NCBI GenBank assembly: GCA_001970955.1
Contig: MPUH01000216.1
Coordinates: 16,208 to 80,207, forward strand
Source: Stentor coeruleus
Taxonomy: Eukaryota > Ciliophora > Heterotrichea > Heterotrichida > Stentoridae
Reading direction: 5' to 3'
DNA length: 64,000 nucleotides
Shown: piece after piece, positions 30,276 through 40,734 of the stretch
How the letters are laid out: the number at the start of each line of letters is the position of its first letter
How positions within the stretch are numbered: the stretch's first letter is position 1
Translations under genes and position numbers: made by a program
The notes under the pieces: generated by a model
The model's input: the letters and a program-made list of their open reading frames with translations, nothing else
Database searches by the model: none
What the model was told of the DNA's origin: nothing

Positions 30276-32957
30276 ATGTCTTTTCCACAAATGTACGATT
30301 TATTCAGGAAACTGGAACAAAAATCCCCATTATCTCTCAACAAGGAAGATGAAACAAGTCGAGATGATGAATACATGTTTGAAAAAGTTAGCACCCAAGG
30401 CAAGAGCTTAAGACCTGCTAGTGCCAAAGGGATGGAGTTTTTTAAGCAAAAGCGTCCAACTACATCAAAACACCTGCCAATCAATATCCGTCGTGAAAAA
30501 ACCAAAAATTTAGTTGACTTATCAATCTTATCTCGGCTAAAGCCTCGACGTATCAAAATTGAAAAAGAACGTCTATACGAAGACAACATGGCGCTAAAGC
30601 TAAAAAACAATAGCCTCAACGAAGAAATTATCCGACTACGTACCAAAGTCTCTCAAATAGAAAAAGAGCTCAGCAAGCGAGAAGATCAATTTGACCACAA
30701 CCAAAACTCAAAGCCGGTGCATTTAGTCAACAACCTAAAATCTTCAATAAAAGATCTTAAAAACGAAATCTCAATAAAAAATGATGAGATCATTAAACTT
30801 AAAAGAAACATACGATCAACGAAATTAAATGAAATCGAACTTGAAGTTCAAGCATATATTGATGAATGCACAAGACTTCGACATCATTTAGAAGAAATAA
30901 TGAGACAAAGAGATACTCCACAGTTAAGTCAAATCCCTGAAGAGAGAACAACACAAACATCATTTTTGGTAAACAATTTGAAAAAAGAAAACGAAGACCT
31001 AAACACAGCTTTGAAAATCGGCAATGAAGAAATAACAAAATGGAAAGAAAGGGTAAATGAACTGGAAAAACTCAAAAAAAAAAAATCAGTTAAAAAAAGT
31101 GAATTAACTGGAGCTAAAAGTGAAATACAAAAGCTTAAAATCCAAATTGATAATTTGACAAAAGATTTTGGAGTAAAAGAAAATAATTATAAAGATGAGA
31201 TTGTTAAGTTAAAAAAAAACTATCAGGATATGCAAGGAAGGACAATGGGTTATGAGGCTAAAATAAAAGAACTTATGTTTAATATTGATGAACAAGGACG
31301 ACAAGTTAAATATTGGCAGGATATGTGTAATAAGTATAGTGAGGAAGAAATGACAAAGGCTGAAAAAGAAAAATTTGATAAGATTAGAAAGGAACAAGAG
31401 GAAAAAAGAATTTTTGAAGAAAAAGAAAGAGTTGAAAGACAAAGGAAGGAACAGGAAGAAAAACTTAGGATTGAAAAGAAGAAACAGGAGGATGAAGAGA
31501 AAAATAGACTGGAAAAAGCTCAGGAAATTAAAAGGGGTGAAGAAGAAGCTAAGAGAAAAGATGAGGAAGCTAGGAAAATAGCTGAGGCTAAAAAAAAAGA
31601 AGAAGAAGCTAAGAAAAAAGAAGAAACTAAAAAAAAAGAAGAAGAAGCTAAAAAAAAGGAAGAATCTCTGAAGCAAGAAAAAAAACCTAAAGAAGAAAAC
31701 CAAAAACCAAAAGACCAAGAAAAACTCAGACGTGAAAACTCAGACCCTGAAAAAACTAAAGAAGACTCTAAAGACAAATCCAAAAAGAAAAAAGGCAAAA
31801 AATCTAAAGACGAATCAAAAAGTCCTACAAAAATAGAGCCTACAAGTCCAGAAATCAAATCTATTCTTGACCATTTTGCCTTTCGTATGCAAATCAACCG
31901 TATCCCTAAAACCAAACTTTTCCAAACTCTTTTCGGTAGCCTTTCTCAAGAAAAACCTTTAAGCAAAACTGAAATGTCGTCTTATTTAAAAAAACCCCCA
32001 TTTAGTTTTAATCCATCAGATGTTGAAGCATTAAATAATTTCTTACTTGAATCTCCAAAATCAACAGCAAAAAAAATAGAAGCTAAGCTTTTTAAATCTA
32101 CAAACGATTGGGAAGTTTTTTCTTCTGAAGATGAAGAGAAATTTGATGAAAAAATTGGGCAAATTATGATAACGAATAAAGATAAACTAAATGAAGCTTG
32201 TAAAGAATATGATTTAGATGATTCAGGAATAATTACTATAGAGGATTTTAAAAAAGCTTTGAAAAAAGCGTCGATTGATATCCCGGGGAAAATTTTCAGT
32301 TATATGACTTTACTTTTTTATTCACATGATATGAAATTAGCCCAAGTTCCGTATAAGAATTTTATTCAAGCTTATGGGAACCCAGAAGGACAGGAGGAAG
32401 AGGAAGATGATATTAATGATGAAGAAAAAGCGAAAGTTGTCAGACATTATTTAGGAATAATGGCACAGATACTTATAAAAAATAAAAAAGGAGTTTTCGA
32501 TATTTTTGAGTGTGATGAAAATGGGATAATAAATCCTGATGATTTTTTTTCTGGACTTAAGAGAATTGGTTTAGGAGGAATGGACCAAGATCATATAATG
32601 CTGATGTTAGAAGCTTTACAGTTTGAAGAATCACAAGAAGTTTGTGTTCATATTGAAGAACTTGAAGAGATACTTGTTCATTATGGTGTTGCTCCTTTAA
32701 ATGAAGGTGATAAAAATTTCAATGATAATGAAGAAGATGAGGAAGAAGATCCAGAAAATTCACAAGGACATTATAAAAAAGTAAGTCTCTTAGACTCAGA
32801 AAATTTAGAACTTAGTGAAGACTCACCTGTAAAAGAAAAGAAAAAAGACAAAGGGAAAAAAGAACCTGTTTTCAGTAAACACAAAAGTTTTGATAGAGGA
32901 GATCATAAAGATAGTGAAGATTATGATAGCGATTATGATGATGATGATTTTCAATAA
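30276..32957 (+). CDS. Long coiled-coil protein with C-terminal EF-hand region
   Basis: The protein has 893 residues. After a basic N-terminus of about 100 residues, a long coiled coil runs to about residue 350. A Lys/Glu/Ala-rich tract (KKKEEEAKKKEE type) follows to about residue 520. From about residue 540 it becomes globular. An EF-hand loop DLDDSGIITIED lies near residue 645 with all ligand positions filled, and a second, weaker one, ECDENGIINPDD, near 745. The last 100 residues are acidic and low-complexity. It could be a calcium-responsive cytoskeletal or basal-body protein, which is inference. The repetitive KE tract creates false long frames on the other strand. Confidence 0.85.
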   Translation: MSFPQMYDLFRKLEQKSPLSLNKEDETSRDDEYMFEKVSTQGKSLRPASAKGMEFFKQKRPTTSKHLPINIRREKTKNLVDLSILSRLKPRRIKIEKERLYEDNMALKLKNNSLNEEIIRLRTKVSQIEKELSKREDQFDHNQNSKPVHLVNNLKSSIKDLKNEISIKNDEIIKLKRNIRSTKLNEIELEVQAYIDECTRLRHHLEEIMRQRDTPQLSQIPEERTTQTSFLVNNLKKENEDLNTALKIGNEEITKWKERVNELEKLKKKKSVKKSELTGAKSEIQKLKIQIDNLTKDFGVKENNYKDEIVKLKKNYQDMQGRTMGYEAKIKELMFNIDEQGRQVKYWQDMCNKYSEEEMTKAEKEKFDKIRKEQEEKRIFEEKERVERQRKEQEEKLRIEKKKQEDEEKNRLEKAQEIKRGEEEAKRKDEEARKIAEAKKKEEEAKKKEETKKKEEEAKKKEESLKQEKKPKEENQKPKDQEKLRRENSDPEKTKEDSKDKSKKKKGKKSKDESKSPTKIEPTSPEIKSILDHFAFRMQINRIPKTKLFQTLFGSLSQEKPLSKTEMSSYLKKPPFSFNPSDVEALNNFLLESPKSTAKKIEAKLFKSTNDWEVFSSEDEEKFDEKIGQIMITNKDKLNEACKEYDLDDSGIITIEDFKKALKKASIDIPGKIFSYMTLLFYSHDMKLAQVPYKNFIQAYGNPEGQEEEEDDINDEEKAKVVRHYLGIMAQILIKNKKGVFDIFECDENGIINPDDFFSGLKRIGLGGMDQDHIMLMLEALQFEESQEVCVHIEELEEILVHYGVAPLNEGDKNFNDNEEDEEEDPENSQGHYKKVSLLDSENLELSEDSPVKEKKKDKGKKEPVFSKHKSFDRGDHKDSEDYDSDYDDDDFQ

Positions 32958-33147
32958 AATGAGAATATATAGATAAATAAATATATCATTATTTTTGTAG
33001 GAATAGATTTAAGATTTTATATCAAAATATGCTTAAGAATGAAACTATACAATACCCTAATCTAATATTAATACACAACAAAACTTTTTTCTATTAAGTT
33101 TTTAAATTATTTATAATAAACTTTTTGATTTCTAAAGAAATATAAAA

Positions 33148-34200
33148 TCAAACATTAGTATTTAATTTGCCTTCAAACCATGTGCCTTTAATCATCTTCC
33201 CATTGGCCCATATAAAAATTCCAGTACCATGTTTAAGTCCATTTTCATATTCTCCAATATACTTATTCCCATCACTCCATAAAAACTTCCCTTCTCCATG
33301 CATTTTCGAATTCTTCCACATCCCTTCATACCTATTTCCATTTCTCCATTTAAAAACCCCATAGCCTTGCATTTCATTATTAACAAAACACCCTTTATAA
33401 GAACTCTTATCAGGCCATATAAAAACCCCTTGACCTGTTCTCATACCATTATAATAAGATCCTTCATAAGTACTTTTATCAGGCCATTTCTCTTTCCCAA
33501 CTCCATGAGGTTTACCATCTTTCATCTCCCCTAAATAAACACTTCCAGTACCTAGTTTTACTTCTGAACATCTAGATTGGCTTATAGAACATTCTATTTT
33601 TTCTTGACTTTCATCAGAACTTTCTTCAGAACTCTGTAGATCTTTTTTATTATAAACCATCTCAGTGTATTTTTTTAAAGGGTTTACATATACTCTTTTG
33701 CTCCTATCAGTTCTTTCAGAATTCACAGAATCATCTAGATTACTCTCAATAAGCATTTCTAATTGTGACTTTTTCGAACCTTCATTTTCAGATTCATCTT
33801 CAAGAGATCTAAGGATTTCTAACCTTGCAATTTGATACTTCATTTTAAGATCTTGATTAAAAGTGTTTTCAGTTGATATGTAGTTCAATTTATTTATTTC
33901 AGAACAATTGTTAGAGTTTTTTTTAGATAAACTGTTTGATTGCTCGTTATATAACTGATCTCGGAGCTTACGTGCAAGGTAACCTCTTGATAATGATGTT
34001 AATGTTGTATAATTATATTGGATTCTTTGGGTTGGTTCAATATAGTTTTTGTCTTCGTTTTTAATACAGAGACATGATAACTGAGTTGAACTGATAATAT
34101 CTTTTATTTCTATAAGGTTATAGTTTCTTTTTGGTTTTGGGGGTATTGATGAAAAACTAAAATTAAATTGTCTATTTTCTTTTTGACTTTTATTTCCCAT
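33148..34200 (-). CDS. MORN-repeat protein with possible N-myristoylation
   Basis: The protein has 350 residues. The last 140 contain five full MORN repeats and a partial sixth, with units such as YEGSYYNGMRTGQGVF and YIGEYENGLKHGTGIF. MORN repeats are linked to membrane-associated and cytoskeletal scaffolds. The N-terminus MGNKSQK fits the N-myristoylation pattern. An IQ-like stretch (RGYLARKLR) lies near residue 75 and could bind calmodulin. The middle is serine- and acid-rich. This is the only gene here that ends in TGA; the next in-frame stop follows 17 codons later. Confidence 0.9.
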   Translation of the reverse strand: MGNKSQKENRQFNFSFSSIPPKPKRNYNLIEIKDIISSTQLSCLCIKNEDKNYIEPTQRIQYNYTTLTSLSRGYLARKLRDQLYNEQSNSLSKKNSNNCSEINKLNYISTENTFNQDLKMKYQIARLEILRSLEDESENEGSKKSQLEMLIESNLDDSVNSERTDRSKRVYVNPLKKYTEMVYNKKDLQSSEESSDESQEKIECSISQSRCSEVKLGTGSVYLGEMKDGKPHGVGKEKWPDKSTYEGSYYNGMRTGQGVFIWPDKSSYKGCFVNNEMQGYGVFKWRNGNRYEGMWKNSKMHGEGKFLWSDGNKYIGEYENGLKHGTGIFIWANGKMIKGTWFEGKLNTNV

Positions 34201-34570
34201 AATGTTATATTACAAGTTTTATTTAAGTTTTTTTATGATTAAGATTTATTTGATAATAAAAAGATGTATATATGGATACATAAAATTTTAAGTTTAAGAT
34301 TTGATGATATGGGTAGATATTAAGATTGTAGGGAAATTTTTATTAATGAAAGATAAGTGATTATATTTATGATTAGTTTTTATTTTCTTTAGAATTAGTA
34401 TTTGGTAATATACCTTGGAAATTAAGAGCATGATAGTTAGGGAGAAGATGCTCAATAAGATTACATTTAACAGCAGAATTTTCACTTTGATTATTATAAT
34501 AATATTTACTAAAGAAATTTTTATGCTTATCTTATTATATAAAAACTGAGAGGATTATATAAACAAAATT
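34201..34570. other. Intergenic upstream of the MORN gene
   Basis: About 370 bp between divergent starts. A 63-codon minus-strand frame at 34294-34485 has no coding character. Nothing else seen. Confidence 0.55.
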
Positions 34571-34756
34571 ATGGCTAAGCTTTTCAAAAAAAATAAGCAT
34601 TGGAATGCTAAAGCTTTTAATGAAAGAACGAAATTACAAGGTAAACTTAAAACAAAAAAACTTAATAAAAAAATCATCCTATCACGAAAAATTATCAAAA
34701 AGATTTCAAAGAAATCACACAATCTGGTAAAAGAAGTTTTAGAGAAGTTTACCTAG
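34571..34756 (+). CDS. Short, highly basic hypothetical protein
   Basis: A frame of 61 codons codes a protein in which about a third of residues are lysine (KLKTKKLNKK, RKIIKKISKK). The order and spacing of basic residues look like a small nucleolar or ribosome-associated protein rather than random AT-rich sequence, but I do not recognise a family. It ends in TAG. The upstream context is AT-rich. It could be spurious. Confidence 0.4.
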   Translation: MAKLFKKNKHWNAKAFNERTKLQGKLKTKKLNKKIILSRKIIKKISKKSHNLVKEVLEKFT

Positions 34757-34929
34757 TAAAAAAAAATCAATAATAATCAGTAATATGTCCCCCCTTAGGA
34801 ATAATCTATTAAAGTATCTGCTTACTGAAAGGAATATATTTCTGCATATTATCATTAGTCAATAGTAAAATTGAATTATATTTTTCAAATTCTAGAAAAA
34901 CTAGTTATGGTATGGAATTTTGCCCAAAT

Positions 34930-35340
34930 AGGGATTATAGGATGTATTTGACTATGGAGGAAAACTTACTGAAAACAAAGCAATTTTTATACTGCACAGA
35001 TTATCTTAGTTTAGGAGAATTACATAAAAATTTGTTTTAGGAGTTTTGTATGCTAAGTAGATATTTTATAATATTTTTAGAGACTTGAAAAATTAGAAAT
35101 GTGGTATTTAATGCTGATGGAAATGATAAAATTATGGATTTAGGGTTTTATAAAGAAGAAACTAATGATTAGCAACATTTTAGTTCTTTTGTGGATGAAT
35201 ATCTTATTTAGACTTTAAGATGCTTAAAGATCAAAGTATGATCGATAGACTGAATATTACTTGGAGTTTTGTCTTATGAAATACGTGTGGAACACATCTA
35301 TTTATTCACCAAAAAGAGACCAGATATATGCTGATATATA
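34930..35340 (+). pseudogene. Relic of an AGC-type protein kinase
   Basis: Fragments of an AGC kinase domain appear in the right order but in three reading frames with several stops. From 34978: FLYCTDYLSLGEL, resembling the hinge block LYLVTDYxxGGEL. At 35079: RDLK, the catalytic loop. From 35098: NVVFNADGNDKIMDLG, resembling NVVFDADGNxKLxDFG. Then SFVDEYLI, like SFVGTPEYLAPE, and finally SID(stop)ILLGVLSYEI, like SVDWWSLGVLLYEM, where TGA replaces a TGG tryptophan codon. No GTA..AG intron of 15 nt explains the frame breaks. I read it as a decayed kinase copy. Confidence 0.75.
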
Positions 35341-35694
35341 AAAATAAACCTTATGATTCCACAATTTTTCAAAAGTATGTCGAAATTTTATTAAGGAACT
35401 TACGGTCAGAAAACCTTTAAGCGGCTTGAAGCTTCTAACACCCTTTCCAAAACTAAAAACCCCATTTCTACCTAATTTCCTTAACTAACCAAGATGACAT
35501 CACCAACAATCATCTTCCCACTCTCAAAAATTTTATAAATCCCAAAACCACATCACAAAAAACTATCTAACAAGCAAAAACCCGAAGGACCCACCAAAAT
35601 TCAATATATAATCATTGTAACCAAAGTAAAAACTAATAATTATGTTTTCACTTTTATTGTAAAAAGCTAAAGTATGAGTATAAAAAGCTTATAA
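35341..35694. other. Intergenic upstream of the LITAF-like gene
   Basis: About 350 bp, C- and A-rich near the middle. No gene seen. Confidence 0.55.
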
Positions 35695-36168
35695 ATGGAG
35701 TCAACAAACGAAAAGACACTAATAAGCTCTACTCAGAAGTGTAGCTTAGGACCTTCTTCACAGCAATATCCAAATCTCCCATATGTAAATATCCAAAGGC
35801 CTCATAATCCACCTCCTCCACAGCAATATCCACCACAATATCCACCTCAGTATCCACCTCAGTATATTCCAAGATATGAGCCTCCACAAATGTATACCCC
35901 AACACCTGCAAAGCCTGTGTCAGTCGTTAAAGACCCCATTATTGTTATACAAAGTACATTGCCTAGTGAAGTTATATGTCCGCATTGCAGGTTACCGATA
36001 ATTACTCGTGTTGAAAAAAGGGCAGGGACTACAGCATGGATTTTGTGTTTGATTTTATGCTGCTTTTGCTTTCCTTTTTGTATATATCCGTTAATTTGTG
36101 ACCCTTGTATGGATGCATATCATATATGTCCCAATTGTAATAGAGTCATTTATGTAAAAAATCCATAG
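35695..36168 (+). CDS. LITAF-domain (zinc-ribbon) membrane-associated protein
   Basis: The protein has 157 residues. The first 90 are proline-, tyrosine- and glutamine-rich with a PPQY repeat. From about residue 98 a LITAF domain follows: an N-terminal CPHC knuckle, a hydrophobic stretch rich in cysteine (AWILCLILCCFCFPFC), and a C-terminal CPNC knuckle. In animals LITAF proteins sit as monotopic membrane proteins on late endosomes and lysosomes, the two knuckles binding one zinc ion. PPxY-like motifs in the N-terminus could recruit WW-domain ubiquitin ligases, as in animal LITAF. The ATG follows TTATAA. Confidence 0.92.
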   Translation: MESTNEKTLISSTQKCSLGPSSQQYPNLPYVNIQRPHNPPPPQQYPPQYPPQYPPQYIPRYEPPQMYTPTPAKPVSVVKDPIIVIQSTLPSEVICPHCRLPIITRVEKRAGTTAWILCLILCCFCFPFCIYPLICDPCMDAYHICPNCNRVIYVKNP

Positions 36169-37081
36169 ACATTTATAAATATTTAGCTTAGACTTTTAAT
36201 GATCTTACTTGGAGGTATTAATTTATGTGAATATTTTTGAGTAGGTTTTTGGTTTAGAGAGTTGGTGTGATTTGGGTAGGATTTTGGGATTTTTTTTGAG
36301 TGGAAAGCTTTTGTGGAGAGATTTGGAGATTATTATGAAGGTATGGTTGATGATTTTTGGTTTTGGGTTTGAGGGTTTAATTTATGGTATGGGTTAAAAT
36401 TTTGTTTATTTAGGTTTGGTGGTTGAGGAAGTAGAGGATAGTTTTAGGATGTTTGCAAGTAAATTTTAGAGGTAAAATATAGGATTTTAGGGTAAAATTT
36501 ATGATAGTTTTCGTTAGTAACTGGGAAAAAAATAGGATTTTTGGTTTTGAATTAAAAACTTTTATTTGATAAAATGTAAAGGTATATGGGAAAGTGTTTT
36601 GCTTTTTTGGGTTAGGATAATCATAAATGTTTGTTGTTAGAAAATTGGAAACAAAAATGATTAGGTAAAGAATTTGTAGATAACTTGTATATAAAGTTTT
36701 TAAGATTTGTGAAATGGGAGATTTTAATTAAAATATGCAAGAAGTGCGTTAAAAATTTATGATAATAAAATATTTGCTGTAAAATCCAGAGAAAGTATCC
36801 GCATTAAATATTATATTAATATACTCATATCTATTGATCTAAATATAATTTCCATAATAATAATTATTAAAACTTCATATAACCCAATTCACTTATCAAA
36901 AACCATATAAAATAATCCTAATTCCATTTACCCCATCATCATCTTATCTAAACCTAAAACCTACAACGCCAATTTCATCTTCCTATCAAAATTATATTTC
37001 ATATAACTATCACATCATAATTCCTATAATTATAATCAAACCAAAACAAACTCACCCTCAATATAAATAATTCAAATAAAA
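36169..37081. other. Intergenic with a sharp strand-composition switch
   Basis: The left 500 bp are rich in G and T on the plus strand; from about 36780 the sequence becomes rich in C and A up to the next start codon. No gene seen. Confidence 0.6.
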
Positions 37082-37603
37082 ATGGGACAAAATGAATCAA
37101 ATCAGCCTATGCCTCCACAATCCCAAAGAATCAGACCAACACCAGGTACATCAGGACGTAGGATTCGTAAAGGTTCAATATCAATATACTGTGAGAATTC
37201 CCATTCAATATACACTTTTAATACAACACCAGGGATGACAATAGGTGAAGTTAAATCTTTGCTTCCTACAAAAAACTGTGAACTTAGAATTTCTGAACAT
37301 CCTCTAACTAACAGTATATCAATTGAAAGTCTTGCATTAGATAACAAGACTCTTCTAAGAATGGTAGTTGAAGGTAAAATTTCACAAAAGTCTTCTAGTA
37401 CTGCAGAAAGTTTGCAAGTACAAGATTTGCCTAGAATAATAGGCCCTAAAAAACAGTTTCAAGAGAAGCCAGAAAAACCTAATCATGAAAGCATTTCTAG
37501 TAATATTGAAGATTTTCCTTTGCCTATAAACCTTAAGATTTTCGCAGTTCCAGATCTTAAACTAGAAAAAACCAAAAAAAAATCGAAAAAAAACTTGTAT
37601 TAA
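37082..37603 (+). CDS. Hypothetical protein, possible ubiquitin-like fold, N-myristoylation candidate
   Basis: The protein has 173 residues and starts MGQNESN, which fits the N-myristoylation pattern. Residues 30-95 (ISIYCENSHSIYTFNTTPG onward, then IGEVKSLL and NKTLLRMVV) show strand-helix-strand spacing like a ubiquitin-related domain, but this is a weak impression. The C-terminal part is polar and ends in a lysine cluster. No family recognised. Confidence 0.65.
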   Translation: MGQNESNQPMPPQSQRIRPTPGTSGRRIRKGSISIYCENSHSIYTFNTTPGMTIGEVKSLLPTKNCELRISEHPLTNSISIESLALDNKTLLRMVVEGKISQKSSSTAESLQVQDLPRIIGPKKQFQEKPEKPNHESISSNIEDFPLPINLKIFAVPDLKLEKTKKKSKKNLY

Positions 37604-37899
37604 TTAATAAACTATGCTTTTTCGTCATAGGGTTTTGGATTAGGAAGGGCTTTGTAATGTTTAAATATAGGGTGAAATAGCTTTAGGGGTATGTTATAAA
37701 ATGATATTTTGAAGAAGTTTTTTTGGATAATTATAATTTTAAGATATGGTTGAATGATTTTATAGATAATTTAGGCATGGGGAATTAGAAGTTTGGTTTT
37801 TGTATGGGGTGGGTTGATGATTATGTAATTTTCTGATTTTGAACTATGAATTTTAGGTTAAATGATTACAGGAATAAGTTTGGATTTTTAAAATAATAA

Positions 37900-38496
37900 A
37901 TGGCAGATCCTGCTTTAACTGTAGCAGACCTTGAGGCTTTAAGAAGTTCAGATCGTTTACAGATATCTGAAGCACATACAGATTCAACAAAAGATGTAGG
38001 AACCGCATCTTACCTTCATTCAATTTTAAAAAAACCAAAACTAAGCGAGGCTAAGAAAGTTGGGTTTATAGAGCCAGATAAAAGCCAGGTACATGAAATA
38101 AAAAAGGAAGAAAATAAAACTTCTGATTCTGGTTCTGATGAGTTAAAAGAATTATCTGAAGGACTTCAAACAATAGAAAGTCAAGGCACTGAAAGCTTAA
38201 AAACCTTATCAATGCTGAACTCTGAAGGTTTATTAAAATCTACAGCTTCGCAAATACAAAGTGCAAATGATTTAAGATGGAAAGCTAATTCAATATCTAC
38301 TAAACATTTACCTAAAAAACACTATGGGCAATCAGCATGTGAAGTTTTTAGACAAAGGCTTAATAATCATTATATGAAAAGTATTCAGAGGAATTTGGAG
38401 TTTAATGATTTGAATATTAAGAAACCTGAAACCCCAGTGCATATGGTTGTAGCGTCAGATCGTGTAATGTTAGTAAGGAGTTATAATAAAAGTTAA
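37900..38496 (+). CDS. Candidate PP1 regulatory protein with SILK and RVxF motifs
   Basis: The protein has 198 residues and is mostly polar and probably disordered. Residues 41-44 are SILK and residues 53-56 are KVGF, eight residues later. These match two known PP1 docking motifs, SILK and RVxF ([KR]VxF), in the order and spacing seen in several PP1 regulators such as inhibitor-2-type proteins. A conserved-looking basic block (RWKANSISTKHLPKKHYG) follows near residue 130. No catalytic domain is visible. The PP1 catalytic subunit is encoded about 12 kb away. The interaction is inference from the motifs. Confidence 0.75.
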   Translation: MADPALTVADLEALRSSDRLQISEAHTDSTKDVGTASYLHSILKKPKLSEAKKVGFIEPDKSQVHEIKKEENKTSDSGSDELKELSEGLQTIESQGTESLKTLSMLNSEGLLKSTASQIQSANDLRWKANSISTKHLPKKHYGQSACEVFRQRLNNHYMKSIQRNLEFNDLNIKKPETPVHMVVASDRVMLVRSYNKS

Positions 38497-39327
38497 AAGA
38501 AACTCATGCTATAGATTTATTAATTATTGTTGTTGGTTACTTTAAATGATTTTGTTATGAGTTTTAAATAAAAGGTATATAATATTGTCATAATTTAGTA
38601 TACCCTTATAATCTCAGTAGTCAATAGACTCATAGTATGAATATCATATTCACCTAATAATAACTATAAAATAATTCTCAAGTTATAGATAAACATTTCA
38701 ATTGGATAATTGTATTAGCTATAATAAATAAAAAATACCTAATCTATAATTTTATACTTCATGTAATATTTTACCTTGTAATTATTTCAGACTCTAAAAT
38801 ATAAATAAATTATTAAGATACTTAAGAAAATTTGAATTCAACTAATATGAAAACTATAAGAAAAACTATGATAAGATTAAAAAAATATATACCCATTAAT
38901 AATTAAGGCAGATAAATTTTGTTAGGATCCAATTTTTTCATTAGTAATTGCAGACAAAATTCTTTAAGTCCTACCAAAAAATAAAAAGTCCTTAAAATTT
39001 AATTTCCAATATTTCTCAATCTTAACTGAAACAATACAAGAAATATAGTTTATCTTTTTACCTTTGCATATTTCTACTCTATCAAAAACTATTTAGTTTT
39101 CTTAAGTCATAATAAAAAATCCAATCTCATAAAATCCCAAAATATTTACCATCCGAAACCAAGTTCCAAACATTTAAATAATAAAATATTAAACTTATGA
39201 ATAATCTCATATATCCTTAATCATAACTTTCTAATCTCATTTTCAACTCCAACAATTTCATACTCTAAACTATCTAAACATATTTCAAAATAATAACCAG
39301 AATTTCTTCATATAAAATAATTTCACC
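38497..39327. other. Intergenic upstream of the DYRK-type kinase
   Basis: About 830 bp, AT-rich and C- and A-rich in the right half. No gene, repeat or relic seen. Confidence 0.6.
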
Positions 39328-40734
39328 ATGATTGAAGGGGAAATTCCTCATTTTAAAAGGCCTTACGCTTTATCATGTGCAAGAACCAGAGTGCATCAAA
39401 ATGTGAAAAAAGAATCATTAGTATTCACTTCATTAAATTTTAGAAAGACAAAAAACATACCAGCAGCAGAGAAAAACGAAACTCCCTCGACAACAGAAAA
39501 AACATACATAACTAAACCTCCGAATCAAGACAATATTAGATCTTTTACTACCTCTATATCCCCAAGAGTAACCCCTCAAAGACCTCATCATTCAAGAACA
39601 ACAAGTAATCAAATACAAATCTCATCTTTAATTCAACAAAAACCAATGACTCCTGCTGAAGTTATAGAAAACTTCTCATATCACTTATCAGACTTTGAAA
39701 AAAAAGAAATTAAGATATATAAAAAAATATATTTTTTCGGTCCAAACGCAACGAAACAAAAAGGGAATTTTACAGACGCATCAAAGAATTTCATTGTCAG
39801 GTTAAAAGACCATATAAGTTTCCGATATGAAATATGTGGAATCTTGGGCGCAGGGTCATACGGCCAGGTGCTTAAGTGTTTTGATCACAAAAAACAGCAA
39901 AATGTTGCTATAAAAATCATAAAATCTCAAACAACATTCAGAAAATCAGGAGAATCTGAGTATAAAATCCTCCAATATCTAGCTAATATTACAAAAGAAG
40001 AGATGAATATAATAAAACCATTAAAAAAACTTGAATTCCGAGGACATTTCTGTATTGTCACTGAACTTTTATATCTAAATTTATATCAATTTATAGAAAC
40101 CAATGACTTCCAACCTATAAATGCTAATATAGTAAAACGTATCACAACTCAATTACTCATAGCTTTAAATCATATTCATTCTAATAACATCATCCATTGT
40201 GATTTAAAACCAGAAAATATATTATTAAAAAACTCAAATAAATCAAGTATTAGGGTTATTGATTTAGGGTCAGCATGTTTTAAAAACTCAACTTTTTTCA
40301 GTTATATTCAAAGTCGTTTTTATAGAGCTCCAGAAATACTTTTTCAATGCGAATATAATGAAAAAATTGATATTTGGTCTTTAGGATGTATAGTTTTTGA
40401 GCTACTTACAGGAACTGTGCTTTTTAATGGGAAAAATGAACATGAACAGATTTATAAGATCACAAGCATACTTGGGTTTCCTCCTTTTAGTATTGTAGAA
40501 AGGGTTAAAAAAAGATATGATTATAACTTTCAATGTTTGAAAGGGATATCGAGGATTTGTTTGCGTGATATTCTTAAAAATTATAGTGAAGATGTTGTAG
40601 ATTTTATTGAAAGTTGCTTGACTTGGGATTATGAAGAGAGGATTTCAGCTAAGGATGGGCTTAAGACTCTATGGATTAAAGGAAGGCATTTAAGAAGTTC
40701 ATCTGAAACACTTAAAATAGTACAGGATGTATAA
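39328..40734 (+). CDS. DYRK2-class dual-specificity protein kinase
   Basis: The protein has 468 residues. The N-terminal 115 are basic and disordered. Residues 120-165 match the DYRK2-class NAPA region (LSDFEKKEI, KIYFFGPNA). The kinase domain starts near residue 168 with GAGSYGQV and VAIK (K196 is the ATP-binding lysine). HCDLKPENILL, with cysteine before the catalytic Asp, and YIQSRFYRAPEI are diagnostic of DYRK; the middle tyrosine of the YxQ loop is autophosphorylated in this family. The metal-binding DFG reads DLG. DYRK kinases phosphorylate serine and threonine near proline or arginine and act in growth and cytoskeletal control. Confidence 0.95.
   Translation: MIEGEIPHFKRPYALSCARTRVHQNVKKESLVFTSLNFRKTKNIPAAEKNETPSTTEKTYITKPPNQDNIRSFTTSISPRVTPQRPHHSRTTSNQIQISSLIQQKPMTPAEVIENFSYHLSDFEKKEIKIYKKIYFFGPNATKQKGNFTDASKNFIVRLKDHISFRYEICGILGAGSYGQVLKCFDHKKQQNVAIKIIKSQTTFRKSGESEYKILQYLANITKEEMNIIKPLKKLEFRGHFCIVTELLYLNLYQFIETNDFQPINANIVKRITTQLLIALNHIHSNNIIHCDLKPENILLKNSNKSSIRVIDLGSACFKNSTFFSYIQSRFYRAPEILFQCEYNEKIDIWSLGCIVFELLTGTVLFNGKNEHEQIYKITSILGFPPFSIVERVKKRYDYNFQCLKGISRICLRDILKNYSEDVVDFIESCLTWDYEERISAKDGLKTLWIKGRHLRSSSETLKIVQDV

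Noticed and set aside
31209-31718. Minus-strand frame of 169 codons, very rich in Phe
   Set aside because: It is the mirror of the Lys/Glu-rich tract of the coiled-coil gene on the plus strand; composition explains it.
34294-34485. 63-codon minus-strand frame upstream of the MORN gene
   Set aside because: Its sequence reflects AT-rich composition; no supporting feature.
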